IMG/VR virus record: IMGVR_UViG_3300009610_000044
Span: 1 to 44,515 of that record
DNA length: 44,515 bases
Origin: a virus
Strand: one strand, 5' to 3'
A model generated the notes under the pieces. The model saw only the letters and a list, made by a program, of their open reading frames with translations, was not told the DNA's origin and made no database searches. The translations under genes and the position numbers were made by a program. Shown here one piece after another: positions 30,636-38,547 of the stretch (positions within the stretch are counted from its first letter, which is position 1; every line of letters begins with the position of its first letter).

Positions 30636-32275
30636 TGTGGCAGCGGTGGAATCAGACGCTAAATAAGTTTGAGAAGAGCACCGATGATGGTGTGACATGG
30701 GAACGTCTGGATATTTCTGAGACAGTTGGCTATCGAAACGTCAGAGACTATGGTGCTCTTGGGGATGGTGTCACGAATGATACTGCTGCCATCCAAGACG
30801 CACTTGATGACATGCTTATAAATGGGGGTCGACTCTTATTTCCCCCCGGAGTTTACTGCGTTGGTGTTGGTGGGACTGGGCTAGTTGTAAGTCAAAGTAA
30901 TAACTTCGCCTTTGAGATTATCGGTGCTGGTAAGATCATGCATCTTCAAATCTCGGGTGAGGCTGCTACGACTCTCAAGTGGGTTGGTAGTGCTGGTGGT
31001 AAGATTCTCTCCGTCATCGCGATGAACGGTGGTCGTATCGAGGGAATTACCTTTGACTGCAACACGGTAAACCCAGCGGCAAATGGACTCTACATTGAAT
31101 CTTGCGTAGGAACTCATTTCGAGTGTTTAGGAATAGACAATTCTAGCGAGTATGGTTTCTGGATTCGCTCTGTTGCGGCTGGTGTCTATTCTTGCACTTT
31201 TAACAATCTTCATACTGAGGAAACTTGTGATGGTGGAATGCTTCATGATGCTGATAACGGTTCTCCCCCAGTAGCAGATATTGCTCATTGCACTTTTACG
31301 AACTTAACTCTGAACTATAAGGGGACGACTCGACATGCTCTGAGCCTAAAGTCAACTGATAACTGCTGGTTCTTTGGTCTTACAATACGTGCTGTTGATT
31401 GGCACTGTGCAGAGCTGATGTATCTGCATGATAAAGCTGGCACAGACTTCGGCGCACTTAGTAACTTTTTCTTTGGTGTTGATGGTGGAACTGGGGATGT
31501 AACGAGTGGAGGTGGTGGGACTCAAAGGTCTATCAAGTCAGATGTCGTATCACCTGACAAGAATGTAATCTTTGGTCTTAACCTAACGAATGGTATCCCA
31601 GGACTCATCACAGGAACCCATCCAGAGACTCTTTACGTGATGGGGGATAGTTCAGGATTTATTCAAAGTAGACATTTTAGCTCACCTGAGAAGCTAGCTT
31701 TCTCAAATGCAACTCAACCTCTGCATCTGTATTCTGACTCTTCATCAGGTCAGACCCGTATGCAGATGTGGGATGCTGCTACGGCAATTGGTTTTCGTCT
31801 TGCTACTAGGGTAGGAGCTGGAGTTGATATTGATCTTCTCGATATCAATGGGACTACTGGTGACGCTAAACTCAAGGGCTCTATTACTCTCGATGGGAGC
31901 AAGATAGTCTTTGATAGCATTACCAATGCTGATATGACCGGGGAGATAAACGCTACTGGTTATAATGGTGGCGTGACTCGATTTCGTGATTTGTCCATTA
32001 AAGATGGCAAGGGAGTGGAAATCATAAAGTTTATGAATTCTCTCGTCGCTGATAATGGTGCGTTTCTTTCCAACGGGTTTAGCTTGCATGTCGGATCAGC
32101 GACACGAGTTGGTCGGACATCAGTAAATCCTACAAACGTGATAAACTTTTACCCAGGGACTCTTCCTGCTGGGACAATGGCAGGTGGTCTCCAGGTCTAT
32201 GCGAAAGACTCTGGAGCTGGACTCATTAGGCTTTACTATATGGATAGTGGTGGCACTGAACGTGGGCCACTATAA
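30635..32275 (+). CDS. Tailspike with pectate-lyase-like beta-helix
   Basis: I place the start at ATG 30635 (TGATG overlap), giving 546 residues. The N-terminal block NVRDYGALGDGVTNDTAAIQ plus LLFPPGVY is the hallmark of the Pectate_lyase_3 superfamily: the capping segment of right-handed beta-helix tailspikes. Helix rungs follow to about residue 290. The C-terminal half resembles a fibre domain (AGTMAGGLQVYAKDSGAGLI). It probably degrades a host surface polysaccharide and decides host range. Confidence 0.82.
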   Translation: MWQRWNQTLNKFEKSTDDGVTWERLDISETVGYRNVRDYGALGDGVTNDTAAIQDALDDMLINGGRLLFPPGVYCVGVGGTGLVVSQSNNFAFEIIGAGKIMHLQISGEAATTLKWVGSAGGKILSVIAMNGGRIEGITFDCNTVNPAANGLYIESCVGTHFECLGIDNSSEYGFWIRSVAAGVYSCTFNNLHTEETCDGGMLHDADNGSPPVADIAHCTFTNLTLNYKGTTRHALSLKSTDNCWFFGLTIRAVDWHCAELMYLHDKAGTDFGALSNFFFGVDGGTGDVTSGGGGTQRSIKSDVVSPDKNVIFGLNLTNGIPGLITGTHPETLYVMGDSSGFIQSRHFSSPEKLAFSNATQPLHLYSDSSSGQTRMQMWDAATAIGFRLATRVGAGVDIDLLDINGTTGDAKLKGSITLDGSKIVFDSITNADMTGEINATGYNGGVTRFRDLSIKDGKGVEIIKFMNSLVADNGAFLSNGFSLHVGSATRVGRTSVNPTNVINFYPGTLPAGTMAGGLQVYAKDSGAGLIRLYYMDSGGTERGPL

Positions 32276-32485
32276 ATGACTATGTTTGATACATCTCCAG
32301 AGGAACTCTTTACGTTGATTGGTGAGCGTGAATTCATCAAGTATCGTCTTACTCAGGAAGTAAAGGACCGAGAGAACATCATCCTTCAACTTCAGACACA
32401 GCTCACAACAGCGCGCGCGACCATTAAGATTTACGAGGATAGATATGGCAGACTGGAACAACCCACTAATAACAACACAGTATGA
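32276..32485 (+). CDS. Small coiled-coil protein
   Basis: It encodes 69 residues, starting directly after the spike stop. A single amphipathic helix (REFIKYRLTQEVKDRENIIL, LQTQLTTARATIKIYEDRYG) is followed by a short polar tail. It overlaps the fibre gene by 41 bases. It may be a trimerisation or chaperone factor for spike or fibre assembly. Confidence 0.6.
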   Translation: MTMFDTSPEELFTLIGEREFIKYRLTQEVKDRENIILQLQTQLTTARATIKIYEDRYGRLEQPTNNNTV

Positions 32486-32918
32486 CGTCTTTGTCGCTGA
32501 GGCTAAAGCCCGCGATGTTGATGTTGCTACGATGTTTGTTAATGCACCAACGAACCCGCCTACAAGTGCAATGCGTTCAGTTCGTCTTGCTCTTGGGATG
32601 TTCAAGTTTCAAGAGTGGGATGGTGCTGCGTGGCAACCTCGTTTCCTCGACGTCGCTGGTGGTGGGACTGGTGCTGCAACTACTCCTGATGCTCGTGTGG
32701 CTCTCGGTATTGGGACGATGGGTGTTCAGAACTCGAATGCCATTGCCGTCACAGGTGGCACGGTTTCGGGACTGACCCAGCTCGATGTAACAGGTCCTAT
32801 CACGTTCTCGGCGGATGCATCATGGGACCTTGGAACTTTCGCTAAGCAGGCACGCAAGGGATATTTCAAAGATGCCCTCGTGTTGCCTGTTGGTGTGGAT
32901 AAATACGCCACGTCTTAG
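32445..32918 (+). CDS. Tail fibre protein
   Basis: It encodes 157 residues. The segment VAGGGTGAATTPDARVALGI, then GTMGVQNSNAIAVTGGTVSG and ITFSADASWDLGT, is the repeated Gly/Thr-rich signature of phage fibre stalks, also seen near fibre tips of many Caudoviricetes. The N-terminus (MADWNNPLITTQYDVF) may be the attachment domain. It precedes the His-Asp repeat protein and is probably part of the same fibre. Confidence 0.7.
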   Translation: MADWNNPLITTQYDVFVAEAKARDVDVATMFVNAPTNPPTSAMRSVRLALGMFKFQEWDGAAWQPRFLDVAGGGTGAATTPDARVALGIGTMGVQNSNAIAVTGGTVSGLTQLDVTGPITFSADASWDLGTFAKQARKGYFKDALVLPVGVDKYATS

Positions 32919-32930
32919 TAATAGAGACTA

Positions 32931-33818
32931 ATGGCAAAGATTGCAGGCTCAGCGTGGGTGGAAGGAAATGACTTCCACTATATCGATAACTCCAACAGGG
33001 AATGGTTCTTCGCTGGTAATCTAGTGGGGGCTGCTGGTGGTGGGGCTAAGGCTGCGTCTGCATGGATTGAGGGGAATGACCTTCACTACATCAATGAGGC
33101 TGCGACTCAAGAATACATCGTCTATGGGCCTGACCAGGGGATAAAGACCAACGCAAAGAGTGGCTCGCTCTGGGTTGAAAATACCCTCTTAGCGTGGATA
33201 AAGCAGGGAACAACCAATAAGTATCTAGGACATGATGATGTGGCCCATGTTGATACCCACGGCGACGTTGCTCATATTGATGGCAGTCATACGGATGTTG
33301 CTCACACCGACAACGCCCATACGGACACGCATACTGATACAGCGCATGTGGATACTCATGGTGATACTCCACATAGTGATTCTCATACTGATACTCACGA
33401 CGACGTAGTTCATTCTGATTCCCATACTGATACAGCTCATGTTGATGATCATGCTGATTCACATGGAGATACTGAACATGTAGATATCTTTCATGTTGAT
33501 GAGCATGGGGATTCCACGCCGCATGGTGATAGTCCCTTTACAGATGAGCCACATAGTGATAGTCATGGGGATTCTCATGATGATGTAGCACATTCAGACG
33601 TAGCTCATGGTGACCAAGCGCATACGGATAGTCATGGGGATTCCGTTCATGGCGATGCAGCTCATAGTGATGCCCACACGGATACTGCACATACGGATGC
33701 GCATACGGATGTGGCCCATACGGATATAGCTCACTCAGACGTGGCGCATGCAGATAGTCATACAGATTCTCACGTTGATACTGGTCATACTGATAAACCA
33801 GTGCTTATAGGACCTTGA
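32931..33818 (+). CDS. His-x-Asp repeat fibre-like protein
   Basis: It encodes 295 residues. The first 100 contain three imperfect blocks of about 37 residues (GSAWVEGNDFHYID, ASAWIEGNDLHYIN, GSLWVENTLLAWI), typical of fibre modules. From His101 to residue 288 the protein is almost entirely His-x-Asp, about 40 copies at spacings of mainly four or five residues. Such density of His and Asp predicts metal coordination, perhaps a metal-stitched multimer analogous to the HxH metal sites in the T4 gp37 tip. It lies directly before an HExxH protein and a radical SAM enzyme and may be their substrate. Confidence 0.75.
   Translation: MAKIAGSAWVEGNDFHYIDNSNREWFFAGNLVGAAGGGAKAASAWIEGNDLHYINEAATQEYIVYGPDQGIKTNAKSGSLWVENTLLAWIKQGTTNKYLGHDDVAHVDTHGDVAHIDGSHTDVAHTDNAHTDTHTDTAHVDTHGDTPHSDSHTDTHDDVVHSDSHTDTAHVDDHADSHGDTEHVDIFHVDEHGDSTPHGDSPFTDEPHSDSHGDSHDDVAHSDVAHGDQAHTDSHGDSVHGDAAHSDAHTDTAHTDAHTDVAHTDIAHSDVAHADSHTDSHVDTGHTDKPVLIGP
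33231..33794 (+). repeat. His-x-Asp coding repeat array
   Basis: About 40 codon triplets of the form CAY-NNN-GAY recur with spacings of 12 or 15 bases. Synonymous positions vary freely, so the array is kept at protein level and not as fresh DNA duplication. TCATGGGGATTCTCATG (33,563-33,579) occurs exactly again in the tail of the radical SAM gene at 35,354-35,370. Confidence 0.85.
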
Positions 33819-33819
33819 T

Positions 33820-34221
33820 ATGAATTGGACATCGCTTTTCGGTAAGGCCATTGTCAACTCAAGGTTGGCCCAGTATCCTGATGCCAAAATCTATAACGCT
33901 GCGACGATGCTTGCGCCTGAGGAGAGGCCAAAGGTTCCCGTCCGAATGGTGAATAATGATTGGGCAAAATCTAGACCTACTCCGATGTGGTTCGACTCCG
34001 CAAAGCCCGATCATATCAGCGTTTCTACAGGTTCACCGAGTTATAAGAAGGGGGATATGCCTCGGCTTGCTGCTATGCTAGGTCATGAGGCAATTCATTC
34101 TGGCGGACAGATGGCTGAGGTTCCTGGCTATGAAAGGGAGACCGCAATTCTACAGCGTTTTGGATTGGGAAGTAGTCAAAGGATCAAAGACATCGAAGAG
34201 ATAAAGAAGCGTTTCAAATGA
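33820..34221 (+). CDS. Small HExxH putative metallopeptidase
   Basis: It encodes 133 residues. The segment MLGHEAIHSGG contains HExxH (His89, Glu90, His93), followed by Glu/Tyr in VPGYERE as possible third ligands. The hydrophobic residues before the motif (RLAAMLGHEAIH) match zincin active-site helices. It starts after the repeat gene and overlaps the radical SAM start by four bases. It could process the repeat protein or act on the host envelope. Its small size means peptidase activity is not assured. Confidence 0.55.
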   Translation: MNWTSLFGKAIVNSRLAQYPDAKIYNAATMLAPEERPKVPVRMVNNDWAKSRPTPMWFDSAKPDHISVSTGSPSYKKGDMPRLAAMLGHEAIHSGGQMAEVPGYERETAILQRFGLGSSQRIKDIEEIKKRFK

Positions 34222-35408
34222 GCATAGAGTATCTTCCAGTTGGCATCGCGTGTAATCTTGGTTGCAACTATTGCTACCAAGACCCTATGCGTGATGCGGG
34301 GAACATTACTGTCCCGAGAGACTGGGACAAGGCGCGAGCTCAATTAGAACGAGAGGGATATAACTTCGCGGTCTTCGGTGGCGAGGCGCTCTTAGCCCCC
34401 ATCGAGCATCTTGAGGAGGTCTTCAAGTTTGGGTTTGAACGTTTTGGACGGAACAGTATCCAGACCAACGGTATGCTGATCAGTGATGCACACATTGAGC
34501 TTTTTCAGAAGTATCATGTTGGTGTTGGTATTTCCATTGATGGGGGAGACTACCTTAACGATGCTCGATGGGCTGGTTCTCTAGAGGCAACGCGTAAGGC
34601 TACTAAGTTGGTTCAGAAAAACATTGAGCTACTTTGTAAAGAGGAAATAATTCCAAGCATCATCGTTACTCTGCACAGGGGTAATGCTGAAACTCTCGAC
34701 AAGATTTACGACTTGTGTGAATGGTTCAATCTGTTAGAGCTGCTCGGAATTCGAAATATTAATCTACACATTCTCGAGACGGAGAAGGGTCGAGAAAACT
34801 TAGCCCTAACAGATAGGCAAAACATCCAAGCGTTTCGAGTGCTTTACGAGCACTCTTTGAAATCAAAAATGTCGTTTCAACCATTTCGAGATATTCGTCG
34901 ACTACTCTTGCAGGAAGAGTTGAGCAACGTATCCTGTATCTGGAATGCTTGCGATCCGTTAACGACTGATGCTGTTCGAGGGGTGGGACCTGATGGAACG
35001 CAATCAAATTGTGGAAGAACCAACAAGGATGGAGTCAACTGGGTCAAGTCTGACTCTAATGGGACTGAGAGATATCTGGTTCTGCATCATACTCCTCAGT
35101 CTCATGGTGGGTGTAAGGATTGTCGATTCTTTTCTCTCTGCAAGGGACAGTGTCCTGGAACAGCTATCGACAATGACTGGCGCAATCGGACGGTTCATTG
35201 TGCGGTGTGGTTCTTCCTGTTTGAGATGATTGAGAAGACCATTCTCCTATCTCACAGACTACCTATTTCTCGTGATACTGCTGCGCGAAAGGCTCTTGAG
35301 GCAGGACTCCTTAAGAAATGGGGAATACCTCATAGCAATCATGGTGATGCTCCTCATGGGGATTCTCATGGGGATTCTGATAAGGGCATAGAAGTAGTCT
35401 GGCTATGA
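34218..35408 (+). CDS. Radical SAM/SPASM enzyme with His-x-Asp tail
   Basis: It encodes 396 residues. Cys12-x3-Cys16-x2-Cys19 (CNLGCNYC) binds the SAM-cleaving 4Fe-4S cluster; FGGEALL (about 53-59) is the GGE motif of the SAM site; ISIDGG is a barrel strand. Late cysteines (NACDP, NCGRT, CKDCRFFSLCKGQCPG at about 299-313, and a final HC) form a SPASM-type domain for extra Fe-S clusters, usual in peptide-modifying enzymes such as sulfatase- and RiPP-maturases. After residue 370 the protein carries its own NHGDAPHGDSHGDS tail, matching the repeat protein. Probable role: modification of the neighbouring His-Asp protein (inference). Confidence 0.85.
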   Translation: MSIEYLPVGIACNLGCNYCYQDPMRDAGNITVPRDWDKARAQLEREGYNFAVFGGEALLAPIEHLEEVFKFGFERFGRNSIQTNGMLISDAHIELFQKYHVGVGISIDGGDYLNDARWAGSLEATRKATKLVQKNIELLCKEEIIPSIIVTLHRGNAETLDKIYDLCEWFNLLELLGIRNINLHILETEKGRENLALTDRQNIQAFRVLYEHSLKSKMSFQPFRDIRRLLLQEELSNVSCIWNACDPLTTDAVRGVGPDGTQSNCGRTNKDGVNWVKSDSNGTERYLVLHHTPQSHGGCKDCRFFSLCKGQCPGTAIDNDWRNRTVHCAVWFFLFEMIEKTILLSHRLPISRDTAARKALEAGLLKKWGIPHSNHGDAPHGDSHGDSDKGIEVVWL

Positions 35409-36697
35409 AACTAGACTTTGCTCTCCCAGAGTTTACCCGCATAGCGTGGGTGAGCCCTCGTGCGCGTGAGGTGTGGGAGCCTCGTATCCAGGCTGTCTCT
35501 AATGCTTGGCTTGATATCGAGTTAGAATCTGTGCGCCTAAACATACGTGAGGGGGCACTGGTATTTGGTCTGGAGCGCATCAACAACTTTAACCTTCATC
35601 CCATCGAGGTAGCTCCCAACAGATTTGCTGTAGGTCGTGGCCGTCATGAGCTTGCGATTGCATACGAAGCGCGCGACGATGATAAGGTAGGCAAGCTACT
35701 CGGATTCCCGGCCTGCTGTCGAGAGTTCTTTGATGAAGTATGGGGTGATGGGAACTCTGATACTACCTGGGAGATGGCTGGGAATCCGAAAAGCTCTCAC
35801 GTAGAAGTGTCAGGACCAGTGGAGTGCAATATCTTAGGGCGATGGCTAGGCGTTCGGCTTGTCCCCCATTTGCCCTGCTCATTCAACTGTAACGAGACAG
35901 TAGCGCGTGCTTATGCTTTCAATATCATCTGGCCTGCTCAGGAGCTTGAGTGGGCGCGACAAATACTGAGCTGGCCGACGCAATGGTCCTCACTCCACGG
36001 GGTTGCTATCATCACGATGCCAGTGCTCAAGATAGTAACGAATACTACTGCTGTGACTGAGGAACAAGTTGTCGATAGGGATGGGGACATCTACCCCATA
36101 GAAGGAGCAAAAGGGACTGAGTTTCCGTTCAAGACTATACACACCCTAAGTGTTCGCCGCACGAACGATTATTCCGATAACGGCTTTATATCGGCGAAAA
36201 CTCAAGACGCTGCTCACGCTGTCATTCTTCAAGCTGTCTCGAAAGTAATGGCTTCTAAACCAATAGGCAAAGTTTTAGACCTTGGATGTGGTAATGGTAG
36301 ACTCCTCCAAAAGATACTCAGTCTTGCGCCGTGGTTGGTTCCATGTGGAGTGGAACAAGACAGGTCGCGTTTTGAGAAGGCGTCGGAGAGACTTAAAGCT
36401 TACAGTCCTCATCTGTATTATGGTGATATTAACGATCATTCGGTGGGCAAGGCTCCATATTGGGATGCTCCATATTGTCTCGCTCTTGTCTCGGTTAATC
36501 GCATTCGTGAGACTGAGCAAGCAGACCAGCTCCTAACCAATCTCGCGAATGCCTGTGACTCAATCATCTTCTACTCCTATGATACAGATGAGTGGCCGGG
36601 GCTGGGTGTCCCTGGTTTAACTCGGCTCTTCAACATGGAAGAGCATTTCTCCGGTGTCAATACTTGTGCTTTGTTAGTAACTTGTCGGAGGGATTAG
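35405..36697 (+). CDS. Two-domain protein: DUF483-like region plus class I methyltransferase
   Basis: It encodes 430 residues, overlapping the radical SAM stop by four bases. The N-terminal region contains KLLGFPACCREFFDEVW (about 96-112), the GFP-x-CC-x-x-F-F motif of DUF483-type proteins. The C-terminal region has a SAM-binding motif I (VLDLGCGNGRLL, about 290-301), an acidic strand end (GVEQDR) and a Rossmann layout. It may methylate a protein or peptide, plausibly a partner in this cassette. An exact family and substrate are not visible. Confidence 0.75.
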   Translation: MKLDFALPEFTRIAWVSPRAREVWEPRIQAVSNAWLDIELESVRLNIREGALVFGLERINNFNLHPIEVAPNRFAVGRGRHELAIAYEARDDDKVGKLLGFPACCREFFDEVWGDGNSDTTWEMAGNPKSSHVEVSGPVECNILGRWLGVRLVPHLPCSFNCNETVARAYAFNIIWPAQELEWARQILSWPTQWSSLHGVAIITMPVLKIVTNTTAVTEEQVVDRDGDIYPIEGAKGTEFPFKTIHTLSVRRTNDYSDNGFISAKTQDAAHAVILQAVSKVMASKPIGKVLDLGCGNGRLLQKILSLAPWLVPCGVEQDRSRFEKASERLKAYSPHLYYGDINDHSVGKAPYWDAPYCLALVSVNRIRETEQADQLLTNLANACDSIIFYSYDTDEWPGLGVPGLTRLFNMEEHFSGVNTCALLVTCRRD

Positions 36698-37092
36698 TGG
36701 CTGAAGAGATCGTTGAGGCTAAGTCTGCTGACGTTGGGACTGTGCATCCTGGTCAGGCTGGCGGGACAGTCCCAGCTAAACCTGATGTATTAGTTCTTCC
36801 TGGTGGTAAGGCTGCTGCAATGCCAACGACTACAGAGGAAGAGGACCGCACCACTTCTGGCCAGCGTGATACTAGTAACATGTGGGAGAGCACGCAGCGA
36901 TTGATTGCTCTTTCTGTAGTGGAAGTATCGTTGATGGTTGCAGGCGCTTTGGCAGTCTTTGCAAAGACCGAGAGTGTGCAAACAGCGTCTCTTGTGTTTT
37001 TGTTTGGAGTGGCAAATCTCGTCATTGGATTCTACTTTGGTCGGACGAATCACCAGAGGGTTGGTGGTGTTGGGCCAGTATTAGGACGATAA
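36697..37092 (+). CDS. Two-helix membrane protein (holin-like)
   Basis: I choose GTG 36697 (TAGTG overlap, CGGAGGG upstream), giving 131 residues. The first 60 are polar and Gly/Thr/Glu-rich. Two membrane helices follow (LIALSVVEVSLMVAGALAVF and ASLVFLFGVANLVIGFYFG) with a short basic end (GRTNHQRVGG). Topology and size fit class II holins, but the long N-terminus and the position inside the tail/modification module leave room for another membrane role. Confidence 0.6.
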   Translation: MAEEIVEAKSADVGTVHPGQAGGTVPAKPDVLVLPGGKAAAMPTTTEEEDRTTSGQRDTSNMWESTQRLIALSVVEVSLMVAGALAVFAKTESVQTASLVFLFGVANLVIGFYFGRTNHQRVGGVGPVLGR

Positions 37093-37095
37093 ACA

Positions 37096-38547
37096 ATGCC
37101 AAGGTTTTTTCCGAACGGTGTTCTTTGTGTTGGATTGGGCCGGGATCCCTTTGATTCGACTCGGTCGATTACTCAAGAGTGTAGCACGCCGCTCGCTCTT
37201 TTGCATTCTATAACCCCACAGAATCCCTGCATCGTAGCACTGTCTGATGGAACTGTGATTGGTAACACTGGAACAGTCAAACTCGTTGCCAATGGTAAGC
37301 GCACCTGGGCCTATATTCCATTCCCCGCTGGTGGTTATCGAGATTCTTTTGGACGCACAGATGCCAATGATTCTCGACTCATCGACCGTGGGCCTGGCGA
37401 GATTGGACCTGATGGCGAAATTGTCTTGCGTCCATTTAGCAATGCGTTTGCCGAGGTAATTGATCCGGACGGCACGATTTGGCCCCTAGCAGACTTTGAC
37501 ATTTTCGATATTCAGTTACTAGGACAACGTCAGGCTATCTTTCGTGCAGTGAGAGATCCACAAGCTCTACACTCTCGAGGTGGCGTTGTTGAGCAGCCGA
37601 AAGGTGCATGGGGCTGGCCAAGGATGATTACTTGGCCAGGTGGGACGTTCAAGCTGCTCTACCAATCTTTTGATGGTGGCGCACTTGTGCTTGATGGACA
37701 TATCGTCGCTGATGGTGTAAACTTCTTTCGGCCTGATGCGATCGTAATAGGTAATGCCATCTATATTGGGTGGAGCACGGGGCCACAGGAGTATGGTGTA
37801 ACTCCCCCGCCTCTTGTGATCCCAATAGCAGAACTCTCAAAGTTGCCACTCATCGCGGATAGACTTAACACATCACATAACGATGCACCACATAACGATG
37901 CACCCCACGGTGATATTCCACAGGAGCCTAACGTGAGCCGAAAAGACGAACTGTTTCCAATCCTGCAGGTCCTGAACACGGAATCAAGGTTTGCTCTTAG
38001 ACTGCAAGGCACCTCGGAGGCTACGCAAGCACATAGCATTCGTTTTCTCACCGAAGCTGTCCTCCGTGCACGTCGGCAGGGCTTGACACGCTTTGGACTG
38101 CTGAAGAAGCCAGAGGGCATCAACGCGGACAACGTGACAAGTCGTGAGGACAACGGGGTCATTCTTCACTTCGATGTCATTTCCGGCGCTGATGGTCTCG
38201 CCGCTGATGGCACGTTGACACATATCCCCACACTGGCCTGGGGAGACAATGGACCAATCCAGTCGGGGTGGTCGCAGTTTATTCCGGATGACGTTGCACA
38301 TGATGATGCTCCTCACAATGATGTCCACAATGACGCGCCACACAATGACGTCCCATCGCCAAACACAACTCTGGCGCGTCTAGGAAAGCTCGAAGCTGAG
38401 ATGATCGATGTCAAGACTCGGCTTAGCTTTCTCGAGAAGGGTGGACCGACTCCCCCACCGGCACCGACCACCGAGTTGGAAGTGCTCAGGGAGATACTTG
38501 CTACGGAGAAGGCCATTCTCGCTGCACTCGTAAAAGCACTTGAATGA
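37096..38547 (+). CDS. Virion-like protein with two His-x-Asp clusters
   Basis: It encodes 483 residues. The first 255 are beta-rich (DGTVIGNTGTVKLVANGKR, DGEIVLRPFSNAFAEVIDPD), resembling a propeller or sandwich. His-x-Asp cluster 1 (HNDAPHNDAPHGD, from about residue 261; 37,876-37,920) and cluster 2 (VAHDDAPHNDVHNDAPHNDV, from about 398; 38,287-38,354) flank a globular segment. The end is a coiled coil (LGKLEAEMIDVKTRLSFLEK...ATEKAILAALVKALE) like a trimerisation stalk. The shared motif suggests that it interacts with, or is modified like, the repeat protein. Confidence 0.6.
   Translation: MPRFFPNGVLCVGLGRDPFDSTRSITQECSTPLALLHSITPQNPCIVALSDGTVIGNTGTVKLVANGKRTWAYIPFPAGGYRDSFGRTDANDSRLIDRGPGEIGPDGEIVLRPFSNAFAEVIDPDGTIWPLADFDIFDIQLLGQRQAIFRAVRDPQALHSRGGVVEQPKGAWGWPRMITWPGGTFKLLYQSFDGGALVLDGHIVADGVNFFRPDAIVIGNAIYIGWSTGPQEYGVTPPPLVIPIAELSKLPLIADRLNTSHNDAPHNDAPHGDIPQEPNVSRKDELFPILQVLNTESRFALRLQGTSEATQAHSIRFLTEAVLRARRQGLTRFGLLKKPEGINADNVTSREDNGVILHFDVISGADGLAADGTLTHIPTLAWGDNGPIQSGWSQFIPDDVAHDDAPHNDVHNDAPHNDVPSPNTTLARLGKLEAEMIDVKTRLSFLEKGGPTPPPAPTTELEVLREILATEKAILAALVKALE

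Noticed and set aside
33091-33462. Minus-strand frame of 123 codons opposite the His-Asp array, rich in His/Tyr/Gln
   Set aside because: It is the antisense shadow of the CAY-NNN-GAY repeats; no ribosome site and no operon partners on that strand.
33231-33794. Could the His-Asp repeat be a CRISPR or tandem DNA repeat?
   Set aside because: Unit length is only 12-15 bases with free synonymous variation and a single open frame; it is a coding repeat.
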